From Bacillus sp. (in: firmicutes) (lineage in GTDB: Bacteria; Bacillota; Bacilli; Bacillales; Bacillaceae), in contig JAPSLU010000005.1 in NCBI GenBank assembly GCA_031180405.1, forward strand, positions 1-64,000: a DNA stretch of 64,000 bases, written 5' to 3'. The position numbers and the translations under genes were made by a program. Positions 45,084 through 53,457 of the stretch are shown piece by piece. The notes below the pieces were generated by a model that saw nothing but the letters and a program-made list of their open reading frames with translations, was not told the origin of the DNA and made no database searches. Position 1 is the first letter of the stretch; every line of letters starts with the position of its first letter.

Positions 45084-45656
45084 TTACCTCTTTTTGCGAA
45101 ACAGTATCCATATTCCACCACTTAATAAAATAATTAAAACAATCACTGAAATGGTAGCAAAATTTGAAGAGTTATTGGATGTTTCGCTAGATTTTAATGT
45201 GTTTTCTTGTTGGTCCGCAACCATTGGTTCATCATCTGCCTCTGTATCTTCAACAATGGCTTCATTTTCCGTTTCACCTTCATTTCGTGACGGAGCTTCT
45301 TCTGTTTCAGCTAGTTCGACCGAAAAAGGGATATCCCCAGTCATAACATGGCCATCCTTGGCTGCTATGCTCCAGGTTAAAACATAATTACCGTTAGAAA
45401 GGGGAGTCGACAATGTTCCGATTAGGCTCTTTTCATCAACTGTTATTGTGCTTAATGCCATTTCATTGTTATCTTTCTTTAATATTAGAGTACTTCGTTT
45501 TTCAATTTCTCCTGCAAATTCTACTTTTAATTCTGTTAATTCCTCTGTAATAATTTGTCCTTCTGTAGGAGTTGAGCTTGAAATAGTTGTGTGTGCAGAA
45601 ACTATTATAGGAAGCATGCAAAGAATGCTAACTAATAGTAGTGTAATATTTTTCAT
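45084..45656 (-). CDS. copC: CopC-domain copper-binding protein, membrane anchored
   Basis: Extracellular copper chaperone. Signal peptide ends at SAHTT, so the mature protein would begin with His, the usual Cu(II) ligand of CopC. CopC domain features: SSTPTEGQIITEELTELKVEF, GNYVLTWSIAAKDGHVMTGDIPFSV with the second His ligand region. An acidic linker and a C-terminal helix (VIVLIILLSGGIWILFRKKR) anchor it. Start ATG 45656 (190 aa) is set by GAGGAT; the frame extends 40 codons upstream without a ribosome site. Confidence 0.92.
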   Translation of the reverse strand: MKNITLLLVSILCMLPIIVSAHTTISSSTPTEGQIITEELTELKVEFAGEIEKRSTLILKKDNNEMALSTITVDEKSLIGTLSTPLSNGNYVLTWSIAAKDGHVMTGDIPFSVELAETEEAPSRNEGETENEAIVEDTEADDEPMVADQQENTLKSSETSNNSSNFATISVIVLIILLSGGIWILFRKKR

Positions 45657-45875
45657 CAAATCATCCTCATTAAATTTTATTTCATGTTTACCATTGTAGC
45701 ATTGATTTCCTTCTTCATTCATAAACGATTTCTTACAAATTAGCAAACAAAGTGAGTGTGATGATAAGTAGGTCACAGAAAAATAATAACTTTTTTATAG
45801 GAACTGTGCATATGCCCTTACAGACAAGTACCTAATATCATAGTGTAATAGTACAACGAAAGGGAGGTGTTGTTA

Positions 45876-45980
45876 ATGAGTGGTGCAACTCCAGGTTATG
45901 GCTACGGTGGTGGCTTTGCTTTAATCGTTGTGTTATTCATCCTACTAATTATTGTAGGCTCTGCTTACGTTGGTTACTAA
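45876..45980 (+). CDS. YjcZ family sporulation protein, 34 aa
   Basis: Tiny protein beginning [19 protein letters not shown] and ending [10 protein letters not shown]: a Gly/Tyr-rich head and one transmembrane helix, diagnostic of the YjcZ/YhcZ sporulation group. AGGGAGGTG lies 7 bases before ATG. Function unknown; found in spore formers. A paralogue follows 38 bases later. Confidence 0.9.
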   Translation: MSGATPGYGYGGGFALIVVLFILLIIVGSAYVGY

Positions 45981-46021
45981 TTTGATGTTGATTTAATTAC
46001 AATATAAAAGGAGGAGTTATG

Positions 46022-46150
46022 ATGTACGGTTATGGTTATGGGTACGGTAACTGTGGTTACGGTTATGGTGGATATGGATATGGAAAAGGATTTGCGTTGA
46101 TCGTTGTATTATTTATCCTGTTAATTATTGTTGGTGCTTCTTGGTTATAA
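46022..46150 (+). CDS. YjcZ family sporulation protein, 42 aa
   Basis: Second member, with a longer Gly/Tyr-rich head ([20 protein letters not shown]) containing one Cys, and the same helix [15 protein letters not shown] as its neighbour. ATG 46022 lies 7 bases after GGAGG; the ATG just before it (46019) is also possible. Tandem duplication of the 34-aa gene is clear from the shared helix. Confidence 0.9.
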   Translation: MYGYGYGYGNCGYGYGGYGYGKGFALIVVLFILLIIVGASWL

Positions 46151-46165
46151 GCTAATCATGCAAGA

Positions 46166-46189
46166 AGGACCTGAAAAATTTCAGGTCCT
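46166..46189 (+). terminator. Hairpin after the YjcZ pair
   Basis: AGGACCTGAA pairs with TTCAGGTCCT; no T-run. The same stem recurs at 46474, where a T-run follows. Confidence 0.6.
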
Positions 46190-46483
46190 CAGACTGTTGA
46201 CAAACGCTCGCTTTCTTCTGAGTCTAGCTACAGCGCCTAGCCCCTCGAGGTCTTAAGACGCAAATGAATTGAAGACAAAAAACGTCTTCTATTCATTTGC
46301 GTCTTATGCTTGTCGGGGCTTTTCAAGGCGCTTGCACTTTTGGTGTTACTCACCTTGCTGCGGTGCTCATTACCACCCCCGGTAACTCCGCTCCTCTCAA
46401 GGCTTCGTGCCTCGAAAGGCAAGCGTTAGCAATCAGTCTGAAGGGTTAGCAATTTCACTTTGTCTACGCACTGAGGACCTGAA
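46186..46483. repeat. Composite intergenic repeat element with inverted ends (contains palindromic repeat copy 6)
   Basis: The left end GTCCTCAGACTGTTGACAAA and the inverse of the right end (TTTGTCTACGCACTGAGGAC) match at about 16 of 20 positions. The core 46213-46340 is the best copy of the dispersed repeat: GTCTAGCTACAGCGCCTAG, CCCCTCGAGGTCTTAAG, a hairpin AAGACGCAAATGAAT / ATTCATTTGCGTCTT, GCTTGTCGGGGC and CAAGGCGCTTGC. The right part (46340-46440) is GC-richer. It fills the 355-base gap before the 73-aa gene; no gene seen in it. Confidence 0.7.
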
Positions 46484-46501
46484 AACCTTCAGGTCCTTTT
46501 T
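46474..46501 (+). terminator. Second AGGACCTGAA hairpin with T-run
   Basis: AGGACCTGAA pairs with TTCAGGTCCT, followed by T5. Near-copy of the hairpin at 46166 on the other side of the composite repeat. Confidence 0.75.
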
Positions 46502-46505
46502 AAAA

Positions 46506-46727
46506 TTAAGAAGTCTTTTTCTCTTCTTCATGAATAGCAATTAGAGATTTGCGTTTTATCCAATACTGAAAACTTTCTAATGGAAACACACCTCTCCTTT
46601 TAGATTTATTCATTTGGATGACAACACTTCCATCAGAGATTTCAATAATCTTTAAACTGTCGGAATTGCTAATATTCGGTATAAAGGTTCCGCTTAATTT
46701 AAATTCCATATTATGATGTAAGTCCAT
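46506..46727 (-). CDS. Hypothetical protein, 73 aa
   Basis: Not recognised. Alternating beta-strand pattern (FKLSGTFIPNI, LKIIEISDGSVVIQM) with a basic centre (NKSKRRG) and charged end HEEEKKTS; no membrane segment. Looks like a small beta-barrel or PilZ/SH3-like fold, which is only an impression. AGGAGAGG lies 7 bases before ATG 46727. Ordinary codon use. Confidence 0.7.
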   Translation of the reverse strand: MDLHHNMEFKLSGTFIPNISNSDSLKIIEISDGSVVIQMNKSKRRGVFPLESFQYWIKRKSLIAIHEEEKKTS

Positions 46728-46957
46728 GATTTTACCTCTCCTTTTAGATGTTTAAAACTAATTATAATATTTCCTTTAAATGGAAGAATTAACCGGTAAA
46801 AATCATGAATGCATATATTCAGTAAAAATTATATGTAGAATTTTCCATCCTACATTATAATTGTTTATGATAATTAAGAGTTTAAGGGTAAATTTGTTCT
46901 TTTTATATACTACGATACAATATAAAAAGGTTGCTAAACAGAAAAGGAGATTTAATT

Positions 46958-47992
46958 ATGAATGAGACACTTCACTTGATAAAAAAGTTAGTTGAAATCC
47001 CAAGCCCATCGGGGAATACAGATAAAGTTATTTCATTTGTGGAGTCTTACCTTAAGGATTTTCGTGTGGAGATGAAAAAAAATCATAAAGGTGGTTTACT
47101 CGTTTCAATTCCAGGTAAAGACGCTAGTCAGCAACGGATGCTTACCGGCCATGTTGATACATTAGGAGCTATCGTAAAGGATATAAAATCAAGTGGAAGG
47201 TTAATGATCGACCTTATCGGTGGGTTTAACTACAACTCAATTGAAGGTGAATACTGTCAGATTGAAACATCAAGTGGTCAAATATATACCGGCACTATTT
47301 TAATGCATCAAACTTCTGTTCATGTGTACAAGGAAGCTGGGAAGCTTGAGAGAAATCAGAAGAATATGGAAGTAAGATTGGATGAAAAGGTACATAGTGA
47401 ACAAGATGTGAGAGATTTAGGGATTGAAGTAGGAGACTTTATTTCATTCGATCCTAGAGTTGAGATTACGCCAAGCGGTTTTATTAAATCTCGCCATTTA
47501 GATGATAAGGCAAGTGTTGCTTTGTTATTAAACCTGATTAGGAAACTCTCAACCGAGTCTATAGAACTGCCATATACGACCCATTTCCTTATTTCTAATA
47601 ATGAAGAAATAGGTTATGGCGGTAACTCGAATATCCCAACTGAAACAGTTGAGTATTTAGCGGTCGATATGGGAGCAATAGGGGATGGTCAGGCAACAGA
47701 CGAATATACAGTGTCGATTTGTGCCAAAGACTCAAGTGGACCCTACCATTATGGATTGAGGAAGAAATTAGTTGATCTTGCTAAGCAACATAAAATTGAA
47801 TATAAGGTGGATATCTATCCATACTATGGATCAGATGCATCAGCCGCTATTCGCTCTGGTCATGATCTTGTCCATGGATTGATAGGTCCTGGTATTGATG
47901 CTTCACATGCTTTTGAAAGGACGCATACAACTTCTTTAGAACATACTGCAAACCTACTTTATTATTATGTTCAATCAAGAATGACTATTTAA
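46958..47992 (+). CDS. M42 family metallopeptidase (glutamyl aminopeptidase/endoglucanase-like)
   Basis: Two-zinc aminopeptidase of the TET/PepA type, cytoplasmic. 344 residues. Metal and catalytic motifs: LTGHVDTLGA, RHLDDKASVALLL (bridging Asp), SNNEEIGYGGNS (catalytic Glu pair), VDMGAIG, and the late His of GIDASHAFERTHT. ATG 46958 follows AAAAGGAG at 9 bases; an upstream in-frame start at 46931 has no site. Substrate preference unknown. Confidence 0.93.
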   Translation: MNETLHLIKKLVEIPSPSGNTDKVISFVESYLKDFRVEMKKNHKGGLLVSIPGKDASQQRMLTGHVDTLGAIVKDIKSSGRLMIDLIGGFNYNSIEGEYCQIETSSGQIYTGTILMHQTSVHVYKEAGKLERNQKNMEVRLDEKVHSEQDVRDLGIEVGDFISFDPRVEITPSGFIKSRHLDDKASVALLLNLIRKLSTESIELPYTTHFLISNNEEIGYGGNSNIPTETVEYLAVDMGAIGDGQATDEYTVSICAKDSSGPYHYGLRKKLVDLAKQHKIEYKVDIYPYYGSDASAAIRSGHDLVHGLIGPGIDASHAFERTHTTSLEHTANLLYYYVQSRMTI

Positions 47993-48040
47993 TAATATAG
48001 GTCGGGTATTATGAATCTTAGCGAGCGTAGAAAATAAATA

Positions 48041-48084
48041 CCGGAAAAAACCTACAAAATTATATCCGCGACATAAATTTGTAG
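48041..48084 (-). terminator. Terminator overlapping the end of the 55-aa gene
   Basis: On the minus strand CCTACAAA pairs with TTTGTAGG and T6 follows. The upstream arm and loop are coding: the stop codon (48060-48062) is inside the loop. Confidence 0.8.
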
Positions 48085-48227
48085 GTAATAAATGTGCCTC
48101 CTAATAGTAGAACGGATAATAGAATAACAAGTCCAATTCCGATCTCATCAATTAATGTGAGAAGATAGACGATTAAAACAATATCTGTAATAACTGATCC
48201 GAGCACAAGTACCTTTGGAGATCTCAT
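48060..48227 (-). CDS. Small membrane protein, 55 aa
   Basis: Starts MRSPKVLVLGSVITD and has two hydrophobic segments (about residues 5-25 and 28-48), ending KFMSRI. Not recognised by name. AAAGGAGC lies 9 bases before ATG 48227. The gene's last codons form part of its terminator. It accounts for most of the gap between the M42 gene and yxcD. Confidence 0.75.
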   Translation of the reverse strand: MRSPKVLVLGSVITDIVLIVYLLTLIDEIGIGLVILLSVLLLGGTFITYKFMSRI

Positions 48228-48298
48228 AATTGGTAAGCTCCTTTCAATGTAGAAGTTTTATTATAAACAGTATAACCGATCTAATGGACATAAATAAA

Positions 48299-48327
48299 AC
48301 AGAGTCATGAAGCGACTCTGTTTTTAT
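48299..48327. terminator. Bidirectional terminator after yxcD
   Basis: AACAGAGTC pairs with GACTCTGTT, T-rich on both strands; directly beyond the yxcD stop. Confidence 0.8.
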
Positions 48328-48328
48328 T

Positions 48329-48619
48329 TTATTTAATATAGGCGAGTATTCCCTCTTCGTCATCTAAGACAAGCTCGATAGCTGCCGAAAATGGGTCAAT
48401 ATTCATTTCTGTTTCAAGCCAAAAGCGAAGTGCTTCTATTATATTAGCGGTAATTAAAACTTGTTTGCGGTCATTCACATACGATTCAGCAGAATAGCCA
48501 TAATCGTCATCATACATTAACTCTATCTCAACTTCTTGAGGTTTGATTTGTCTTTTATGAGCAATGTGTAAGCATAACGCATTAATAATGTCTTGTTCAG
48601 AAACTTTTATTTGCCCCAT
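48329..48619 (-). CDS. yxcD: YxcD family protein (DUF2653)
   Basis: 96-residue cytoplasmic protein, function unknown. Acidic, with IKPQEVEIELMYDDDYGYSAE and ELVLDDEEGILAYI typical of the family. Its start overlaps the end of the upstream membrane protein gene by 13 bases, so translation is coupled. Confidence 0.85.
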   Translation of the reverse strand: MGQIKVSEQDIINALCLHIAHKRQIKPQEVEIELMYDDDYGYSAESYVNDRKQVLITANIIEALRFWLETEMNIDPFSAAIELVLDDEEGILAYIK

Positions 48620-49047
48620 GCTGTTTCTTCCTTATCTTTACGTTTGTTTCTGAAATGAGTAAAGATTTTTCGGATGATGAAAATAACAGCAAATATAGCT
48701 AATACATTAATAAGTAAACCGATAATGGACCCAAGAATTCCGAGGTTGCTTAATAAGCCTCCAAGTAACAATCCAGCTAGTCCACCTAAAAGTAAACCTT
48801 TCATAATTCCGCCAGTGGAAGGCTTAGTTGTTGAATTATTTTTTGTCGTTGTTGTAGATTTTTGTTGTGAATCATCTTTTTTGAATAAGGATGGACTATT
48901 CGTATTTGAATTAGAGTTAAATGATTTTTTTCCGGATTTGTAACCTTTAGCTTGAACTGTTGTCATTTGTTCTCCGGTCAAAAAGCCGCCAACAGGAGTG
49001 GAAAGTAATGATAGTACTAGAATTGCAGAAAATAATTTCTTGAACAT
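48607..49047 (-). CDS. Exported membrane protein with Ser/Asn/Thr-rich linker
   Basis: 146 residues. Signal peptide (MFKKLFSAILVLSLLSTPVGG), a low-complexity region (KSFNSNSNTNSPSLF, QQKSTTTTKNN), a Gly/Leu-rich segment GGIMKGLLLGGLAGLLLGGLL, a second helix and a basic tail FRNKRKDKEE. The pattern resembles the N-terminal part of the Tim44-like proteins of Bacillus, but the Tim44 domain itself is absent. In operon with yxcD. AGGAGGAAT precedes ATG 49047. Confidence 0.75.
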   Translation of the reverse strand: MFKKLFSAILVLSLLSTPVGGFLTGEQMTTVQAKGYKSGKKSFNSNSNTNSPSLFKKDDSQQKSTTTTKNNSTTKPSTGGIMKGLLLGGLAGLLLGGLLSNLGILGSIIGLLINVLAIFAVIFIIRKIFTHFRNKRKDKEETAWGK

Positions 49048-49188
49048 GTTGTCTTAATTCCTCCTCTTAAGAAAAAATCATCACTTTTAGTGATAGATGT
49101 AATACGAACAATGATATCGGAAGGTTTCACTTTTGGGAAGGGGAAATATAAGAAAGTGATAAAAAATGTTTTTATCTTATAAAAATAG

Positions 49189-49233
49189 ATCATTTTGACT
49201 CAGTTGAAGACGTGAACTGATTCAAAATGATCC
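49189..49233 (-). terminator. Terminator of the GNAT gene
   Basis: GATCATTTTGA-TCAGTT pairs with AACTGA-TCAAAATGATC almost end to end, with T-rich bases after it on the minus strand. Confidence 0.8.
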
Positions 49234-49238
49234 ATTGC

Positions 49239-49760
49239 CTAGTCAGTAGATATCCATTTAATTACACCTGATTTTTCACCGGGATTAATGTCAACATAAA
49301 AATTGTTCTTTTTGTAAAAGTGAATAAGTCTCTCCACGTGATCCCAATCTCGCTCCGCAATATCTCCAGTAATTTTAGGAATGTTTTGTTCGATGGCTAG
49401 CTCTTTTAAGTAATCCATACAAATCGAACCATATCCTTTGTTTGCAGGTCCTCTAATATCCCCGATATGAATCGTTTTTTTATCTGTATAAGAGGCTTGA
49501 ATGGAGAAATCCCATTGTCCTTTATAAGAAGTTTCGCAATCACATAACATGATTTTACATGATTTATCGTCTTCAGGTGTATAAACAATAACCAATTTTT
49601 CATCTTTTGTATGGTCAACACCTAATACCTTGCTCTTTTTAGCGATTTCTTTTAAATTATCCTGCATACGAAACACCTGAAACTCCAAATCCTCAAGCTC
49701 TTCCTTCAATACATCTGGGTTATCAGAGCGATGATCGGCTTCAAGTAGTTTGCTATACAT
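49239..49760 (-). CDS. GNAT-like acetyltransferase domain protein
   Basis: 173 residues. An N-terminal helical coiled segment (residues 10-45, LKEELEDLEFQVFRMQDNLKEI) precedes a GNAT-type fold. The acetyl-CoA loop reads GPANKGYGSICMDYL, and the later WDHVERLIHFYKKNNF matches the usual motif-B helix and strand. Substrate unknown. GAAAGGAGTGAG precedes ATG 49760. Confidence 0.75.
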   Translation of the reverse strand: MYSKLLEADHRSDNPDVLKEELEDLEFQVFRMQDNLKEIAKKSKVLGVDHTKDEKLVIVYTPEDDKSCKIMLCDCETSYKGQWDFSIQASYTDKKTIHIGDIRGPANKGYGSICMDYLKELAIEQNIPKITGDIAERDWDHVERLIHFYKKNNFYVDINPGEKSGVIKWISTD

Positions 49761-49954
49761 ACTCTCACTCCTTTCTTTGAAACTAGTTTTTTTATTTTTA
49801 ACAAACAGTGTAATATTATAAAGGGAAATTTCTAGTTTTTCAAGTGCTTATAGGGATGGGAATATGGGGATATGATATAAAGTGATTTTAGTCATGACAG
49901 TAGGGACAACCCCGATCTAGGAGAAGTCCCTGGCTATTTAGTTGCCTACATTTT

Positions 49955-51622
49955 TTAAACTTCTATAATAATCGGAAGAATCATTGGCTTCCTTTTTGTT
50001 TGTCTGTAGAGATATTGTCCAAGAGTCTTTTTAATATTCTGCTTCATGACATTCCATTGATGAACTCGTTCTTTTTGTAGATCTTTAATAATTCGTTCTA
50101 CTTGGCGGTTTACGTCTCTTAATAGCTCCTCAGAATCTCTTGCATAAACAAAACCTCTTGAGATCGTATCAGGTCCTGAAATGATTTTTCTTTCCGATTT
50201 GCTTAACGTAATAACTATGACGAGCATTCCATCTTCTGATAGTTGCTTACGATCTCGTAAAATAATATCCCCTACATCTCCTACACCGATTCCATCAACA
50301 TAAGTGTTTCCGGCAGGTACTTTTCGGGTTTGACGTGCTTCTTGGCTCTCAATGTCTACTACTTCACCAAGATTAATGATAAAGGTATTGTTTTTTTCTA
50401 TTCCAACCGATTCAGCTAGTAATCGGTGCTGATGGAGCATTCTGTATTCCCCATGAATAGGAATAAAATATTTTGGCATCATTAATGTCAGCATGAGCTT
50501 TAAATCTTCTTGATAACCATGTCCTGAAACATGCATACCTGTAGTGCTTCCAGATCCATATATCACACTAGCTCCCAAAGAAAATAAATTATCAATGATA
50601 CGAGAGACATTCCGTTCATTTCCTGGTATTGGTGAAGCGGCTAATATAACGGTATCACCTGCAAGAATCTCTGCATCACGATAATTTGCAGTTGAGAGGC
50701 GAGCAAGTGCAGCCATAGGCTCACCTTGACTACCAGTACAAAGAATCGCAACATTTTCAGGCGGCAAATCATGAATTTGTTGAGGTTGAATGAGCATTCC
50801 TTCAGGTACATGTAAATACCCCCGTTCGATTGCAACGTCAACAACATTGACCATACTTCTACCTAGTAATGCTAGTTTTCGATTTGTTTTGAGTGCTGCA
50901 TCGACAACCTGCTGAACACGATTGACATTTGACGCAAAGGTTGAAACAATTACTTTTTGTTTTGCTTTCATGAAGGCTTCATCCATATGTTCGCCAACCA
51001 TTTGTTCTGAAGGGGTTAATCCTGACCGTTCAGCATTTGTACTCTCTGATAAAAGAACAAGAACTCCTTGTTTTCCAATTTCGGCCATTTTATGAATATC
51101 AGAATGTTGATTATTAACTGGTGTTAGATCGAACTTGAAATCTCCAGTGTGTACGACGTTTCCTTCTGGGGTATGAAAGACAATACCTAAACAGTCAGGA
51201 ATACTGTGATTTGTTTTAAAAAAGCTTAACTCAACTTGGTTAAATGAAATATTGGTCTCTGAATCAATTTGGATGAGTTCGGTATCTCTAAGTAGGTTAT
51301 GCTCCGTTAGTTTTAATTCAATTAAACCTAGTGTAAACCGCGTTCCATATATTGGTACATTTAACTTTTTTAGAAAGTACGGAATTCCTCCAATATGATC
51401 TTCGTGGCCATGCGTTACAATTAGAGCTTTAATTTTTTCTTTGTTTTCCTCAAGATAGCTTAGATCGGGAATAATTAAATCAATACCTAATAAGCTTTCA
51501 TCTGGAAATTTTCCTCCACAATCAATAACAAAGATTTCATCTGAATATTGAACAACATACATGTTTTTTCCGATTTCATTAACTCCACCCAATGCAAAAA
51601 TCGATAATTGCTTTGTGGCCAT
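49955..51622 (-). CDS. Ribonuclease J family protein (J1/J2 paralogue)
   Basis: Endo- and 5' exoribonuclease of RNA decay, metallo-beta-lactamase/beta-CASP type. 555 residues, full length. Motifs: THGHEDHIGGIPY (zinc site), HTGDFKFDLTP, LLSESTNAERSG, beta-CASP block TGSQGEPMAALARLS, VSGHGYQEDLKLML and C-terminal TKRKPMILPIIIEV. Compared from memory it mixes features of RNase J1 and J2, so it may be a third copy rather than rnjA or rnjB. All zinc ligands are kept, unlike J2, where this site reads HGHDENIGG. ATG 51622 follows AGGGGGGGG. Confidence 0.92.
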   Translation of the reverse strand: MATKQLSIFALGGVNEIGKNMYVVQYSDEIFVIDCGGKFPDESLLGIDLIIPDLSYLEENKEKIKALIVTHGHEDHIGGIPYFLKKLNVPIYGTRFTLGLIELKLTEHNLLRDTELIQIDSETNISFNQVELSFFKTNHSIPDCLGIVFHTPEGNVVHTGDFKFDLTPVNNQHSDIHKMAEIGKQGVLVLLSESTNAERSGLTPSEQMVGEHMDEAFMKAKQKVIVSTFASNVNRVQQVVDAALKTNRKLALLGRSMVNVVDVAIERGYLHVPEGMLIQPQQIHDLPPENVAILCTGSQGEPMAALARLSTANYRDAEILAGDTVILAASPIPGNERNVSRIIDNLFSLGASVIYGSGSTTGMHVSGHGYQEDLKLMLTLMMPKYFIPIHGEYRMLHQHRLLAESVGIEKNNTFIINLGEVVDIESQEARQTRKVPAGNTYVDGIGVGDVGDIILRDRKQLSEDGMLVIVITLSKSERKIISGPDTISRGFVYARDSEELLRDVNRQVERIIKDLQKERVHQWNVMKQNIKKTLGQYLYRQTKRKPMILPIIIEV

Positions 51623-51725
51623 GTGAACCCCCCCCTAAAAATTAGTATTAGTAGTATGCCACCTTTTAGGTTTCTTATCAGTAATTGGAAGTAGAAATTC
51701 CGAATTATAAGTTGATAGAAGCATG

Positions 51726-52319
51726 TTACTTTAAAGCTTTTTTTCGTATTTCGATTTTAGGCTTCGAAATTAACTCTGATTCAATAATATATCTCTCGGG
51801 TGCTGAGCCAATAAAGGTAAATGGAAAACAGGTTATAAGTGTTAATGTGCTTCTGGGCTTTGGGATAATGACAGTTTTGTCATCTTTATCAACGATCCGT
51901 ATTTTTTTAACTTTATAAATGTAAGATTGATTGGATCTTCTTATAATTAGTACATCACCAATCTTTAATTGATCAAGATTACGAAAAAATGTATCCCGAT
52001 GACCTGCTAATATAGAATTACTTTTTTCTCCTGGCAATGGGGTGTAGGGGATATGTCCAATTCCCTTTTTTAAAGTTTCTTCTCTAATTCCCTGGTAGAT
52101 ATGAAGTGACCTGTCAAGCTTCGGGATCGTAAGCACTCCAATTTCTTGTCCTTCACCAGGAATTACTTCAGCATTTATAGATGAAACAGTAGGTGCATTC
52201 AATTTTTGTTCAGGAACAGTTTGAAGTCCAATTGATAACCAATAAGCATGATAAATTATTATTACAAGGCCAATTAAGATGGTCCCTATAGATAGGTAAG
52301 AGGTGAATCGGATGATCAT
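51726..52319 (-). CDS. Class D sortase
   Basis: Membrane transpeptidase that anchors surface proteins to the cell wall. 197 residues. One N-terminal helix (IGTILIGLVIIIYHAYWL), then the sortase barrel: catalytic His in LAGHRDTFF, Cys in TLITCFPF and Arg in APERYI. ATG 52319 follows directly on the stop of the upstream gene, with no gap, so it is translationally coupled to its likely substrate. Class D enzymes of Bacillus prefer LPxTA, which that substrate carries. Confidence 0.93.
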   Translation of the reverse strand: MIIRFTSYLSIGTILIGLVIIIYHAYWLSIGLQTVPEQKLNAPTVSSINAEVIPGEGQEIGVLTIPKLDRSLHIYQGIREETLKKGIGHIPYTPLPGEKSNSILAGHRDTFFRNLDQLKIGDVLIIRRSNQSYIYKVKKIRIVDKDDKTVIIPKPRSTLTLITCFPFTFIGSAPERYIIESELISKPKIEIRKKALK

Positions 52320-53276
52320 TTATTGTACCTGCCGTAACCTTTTAGTGAAAAAGAACAAGGTAATCCCTAAGTTAAATATGGTAAGTCCTATCACTAATTT
52401 TCCCCATAATGTAGAAGCTGTATCTGGTAAACGATGATGGAGTGTACTTGCGAATTCCCCAGCTAAATCTCCCAATCGAGCAAACTCAATTCCTGATTCT
52501 ATAAAGAATTCAGAGCTTAGCATATCCTCGGATAGGCGCATGTCGAGCAGAAAGTCTCCCTTTGTGTTATATAGCGCAATTAATAGGTCATTTTCATATA
52601 ATTCTTCCATATTGATCAGCTCTTTAAATGTGACAACCGTTTCAACGTCGTTGTTATCAATAAGGGTATATTGTGTGTTAAGCTGCAGGGCATCCATCAT
52701 TGCTTTTAAAATGCTAATTATTTCGTCTTCCTGGGCCTCAGTTAGCTTTGTCATTTTATTCATCATTAGATATGGATCAAGTCGTGTCTTAATCGCTTTC
52801 ATTTGTGGCTCAATTTGCTTTTTATCAAGTTCCATAAAGTGAGTGAATAGAGCATCTACCTCTTCATCTGTTAAACCGATTAAGGCAAAAAATTCCTCGA
52901 TTTCAGCCATTTCTTCCTTATGATCTAAATAAAAGGTTAAGGCAACTTCAAGGTCTTCAATAAAGTAATAATCTTCTAGTGTTTCCCCAAATTCTGCAAG
53001 GGTTACATCCATTTGTTGTCTAGTGATTTTATATTGATCGAGTAATTCTGCTAGATTCTCAGGAGTTATAGGTGTTCCGAGGATCATCCGGGGATCTTCC
53101 CCTGTTTCAAAATCATCAAGAGTTAATTCATTATAATCAAGATAATCAATTAATTTTTGCTGGTTCCAATTTAAATCAGCAAGGATTTGATTGATATCTC
53201 CTTGAGGTGGTGCCGCTTGTACGGATTGACAATATAAAAGAAAGAAAACAAGACTTGTTAACCAGAACTTTTTCAT
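52320..53276 (-). CDS. Processed acidic surface protein with LPxTA-type sorting signal
   Basis: 318-residue secreted, very acidic protein: signal peptide (LTSLVFFLLYCQSVQA), a helical acidic body (LTDEEVDALFTHFME, FGETLEDYYFIED), then the sorting motif LPDTA, a hydrophobic stretch (KLVIGLTIFNLGITLFFF) and a basic tail KRLRQVQ. This matches the family of acidic LPxTA proteins found next to dedicated class D sortases. Role of the body unknown. GAAGGAGAT precedes ATG 53276. Confidence 0.9.
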   Translation of the reverse strand: MKKFWLTSLVFFLLYCQSVQAAPPQGDINQILADLNWNQQKLIDYLDYNELTLDDFETGEDPRMILGTPITPENLAELLDQYKITRQQMDVTLAEFGETLEDYYFIEDLEVALTFYLDHKEEMAEIEEFFALIGLTDEEVDALFTHFMELDKKQIEPQMKAIKTRLDPYLMMNKMTKLTEAQEDEIISILKAMMDALQLNTQYTLIDNNDVETVVTFKELINMEELYENDLLIALYNTKGDFLLDMRLSEDMLSSEFFIESGIEFARLGDLAGEFASTLHHRLPDTASTLWGKLVIGLTIFNLGITLFFFTKRLRQVQ

Positions 53277-53457
53277 AAAATTATCTCCTTCTCCATAGTT
53301 AATGGTAGTATGTGCCTTGGAGGGAGAGGGCTATTCATAAAAAAGGAATATATGTAAAGATATAACAATTTACAAATTTATTGAAAGACAACTTTCTTAT
53401 CTTTCCTTTTTTTCATAATAAAGAAATAAGACCTTAACTTAAAGAGGGATGAGAAAG

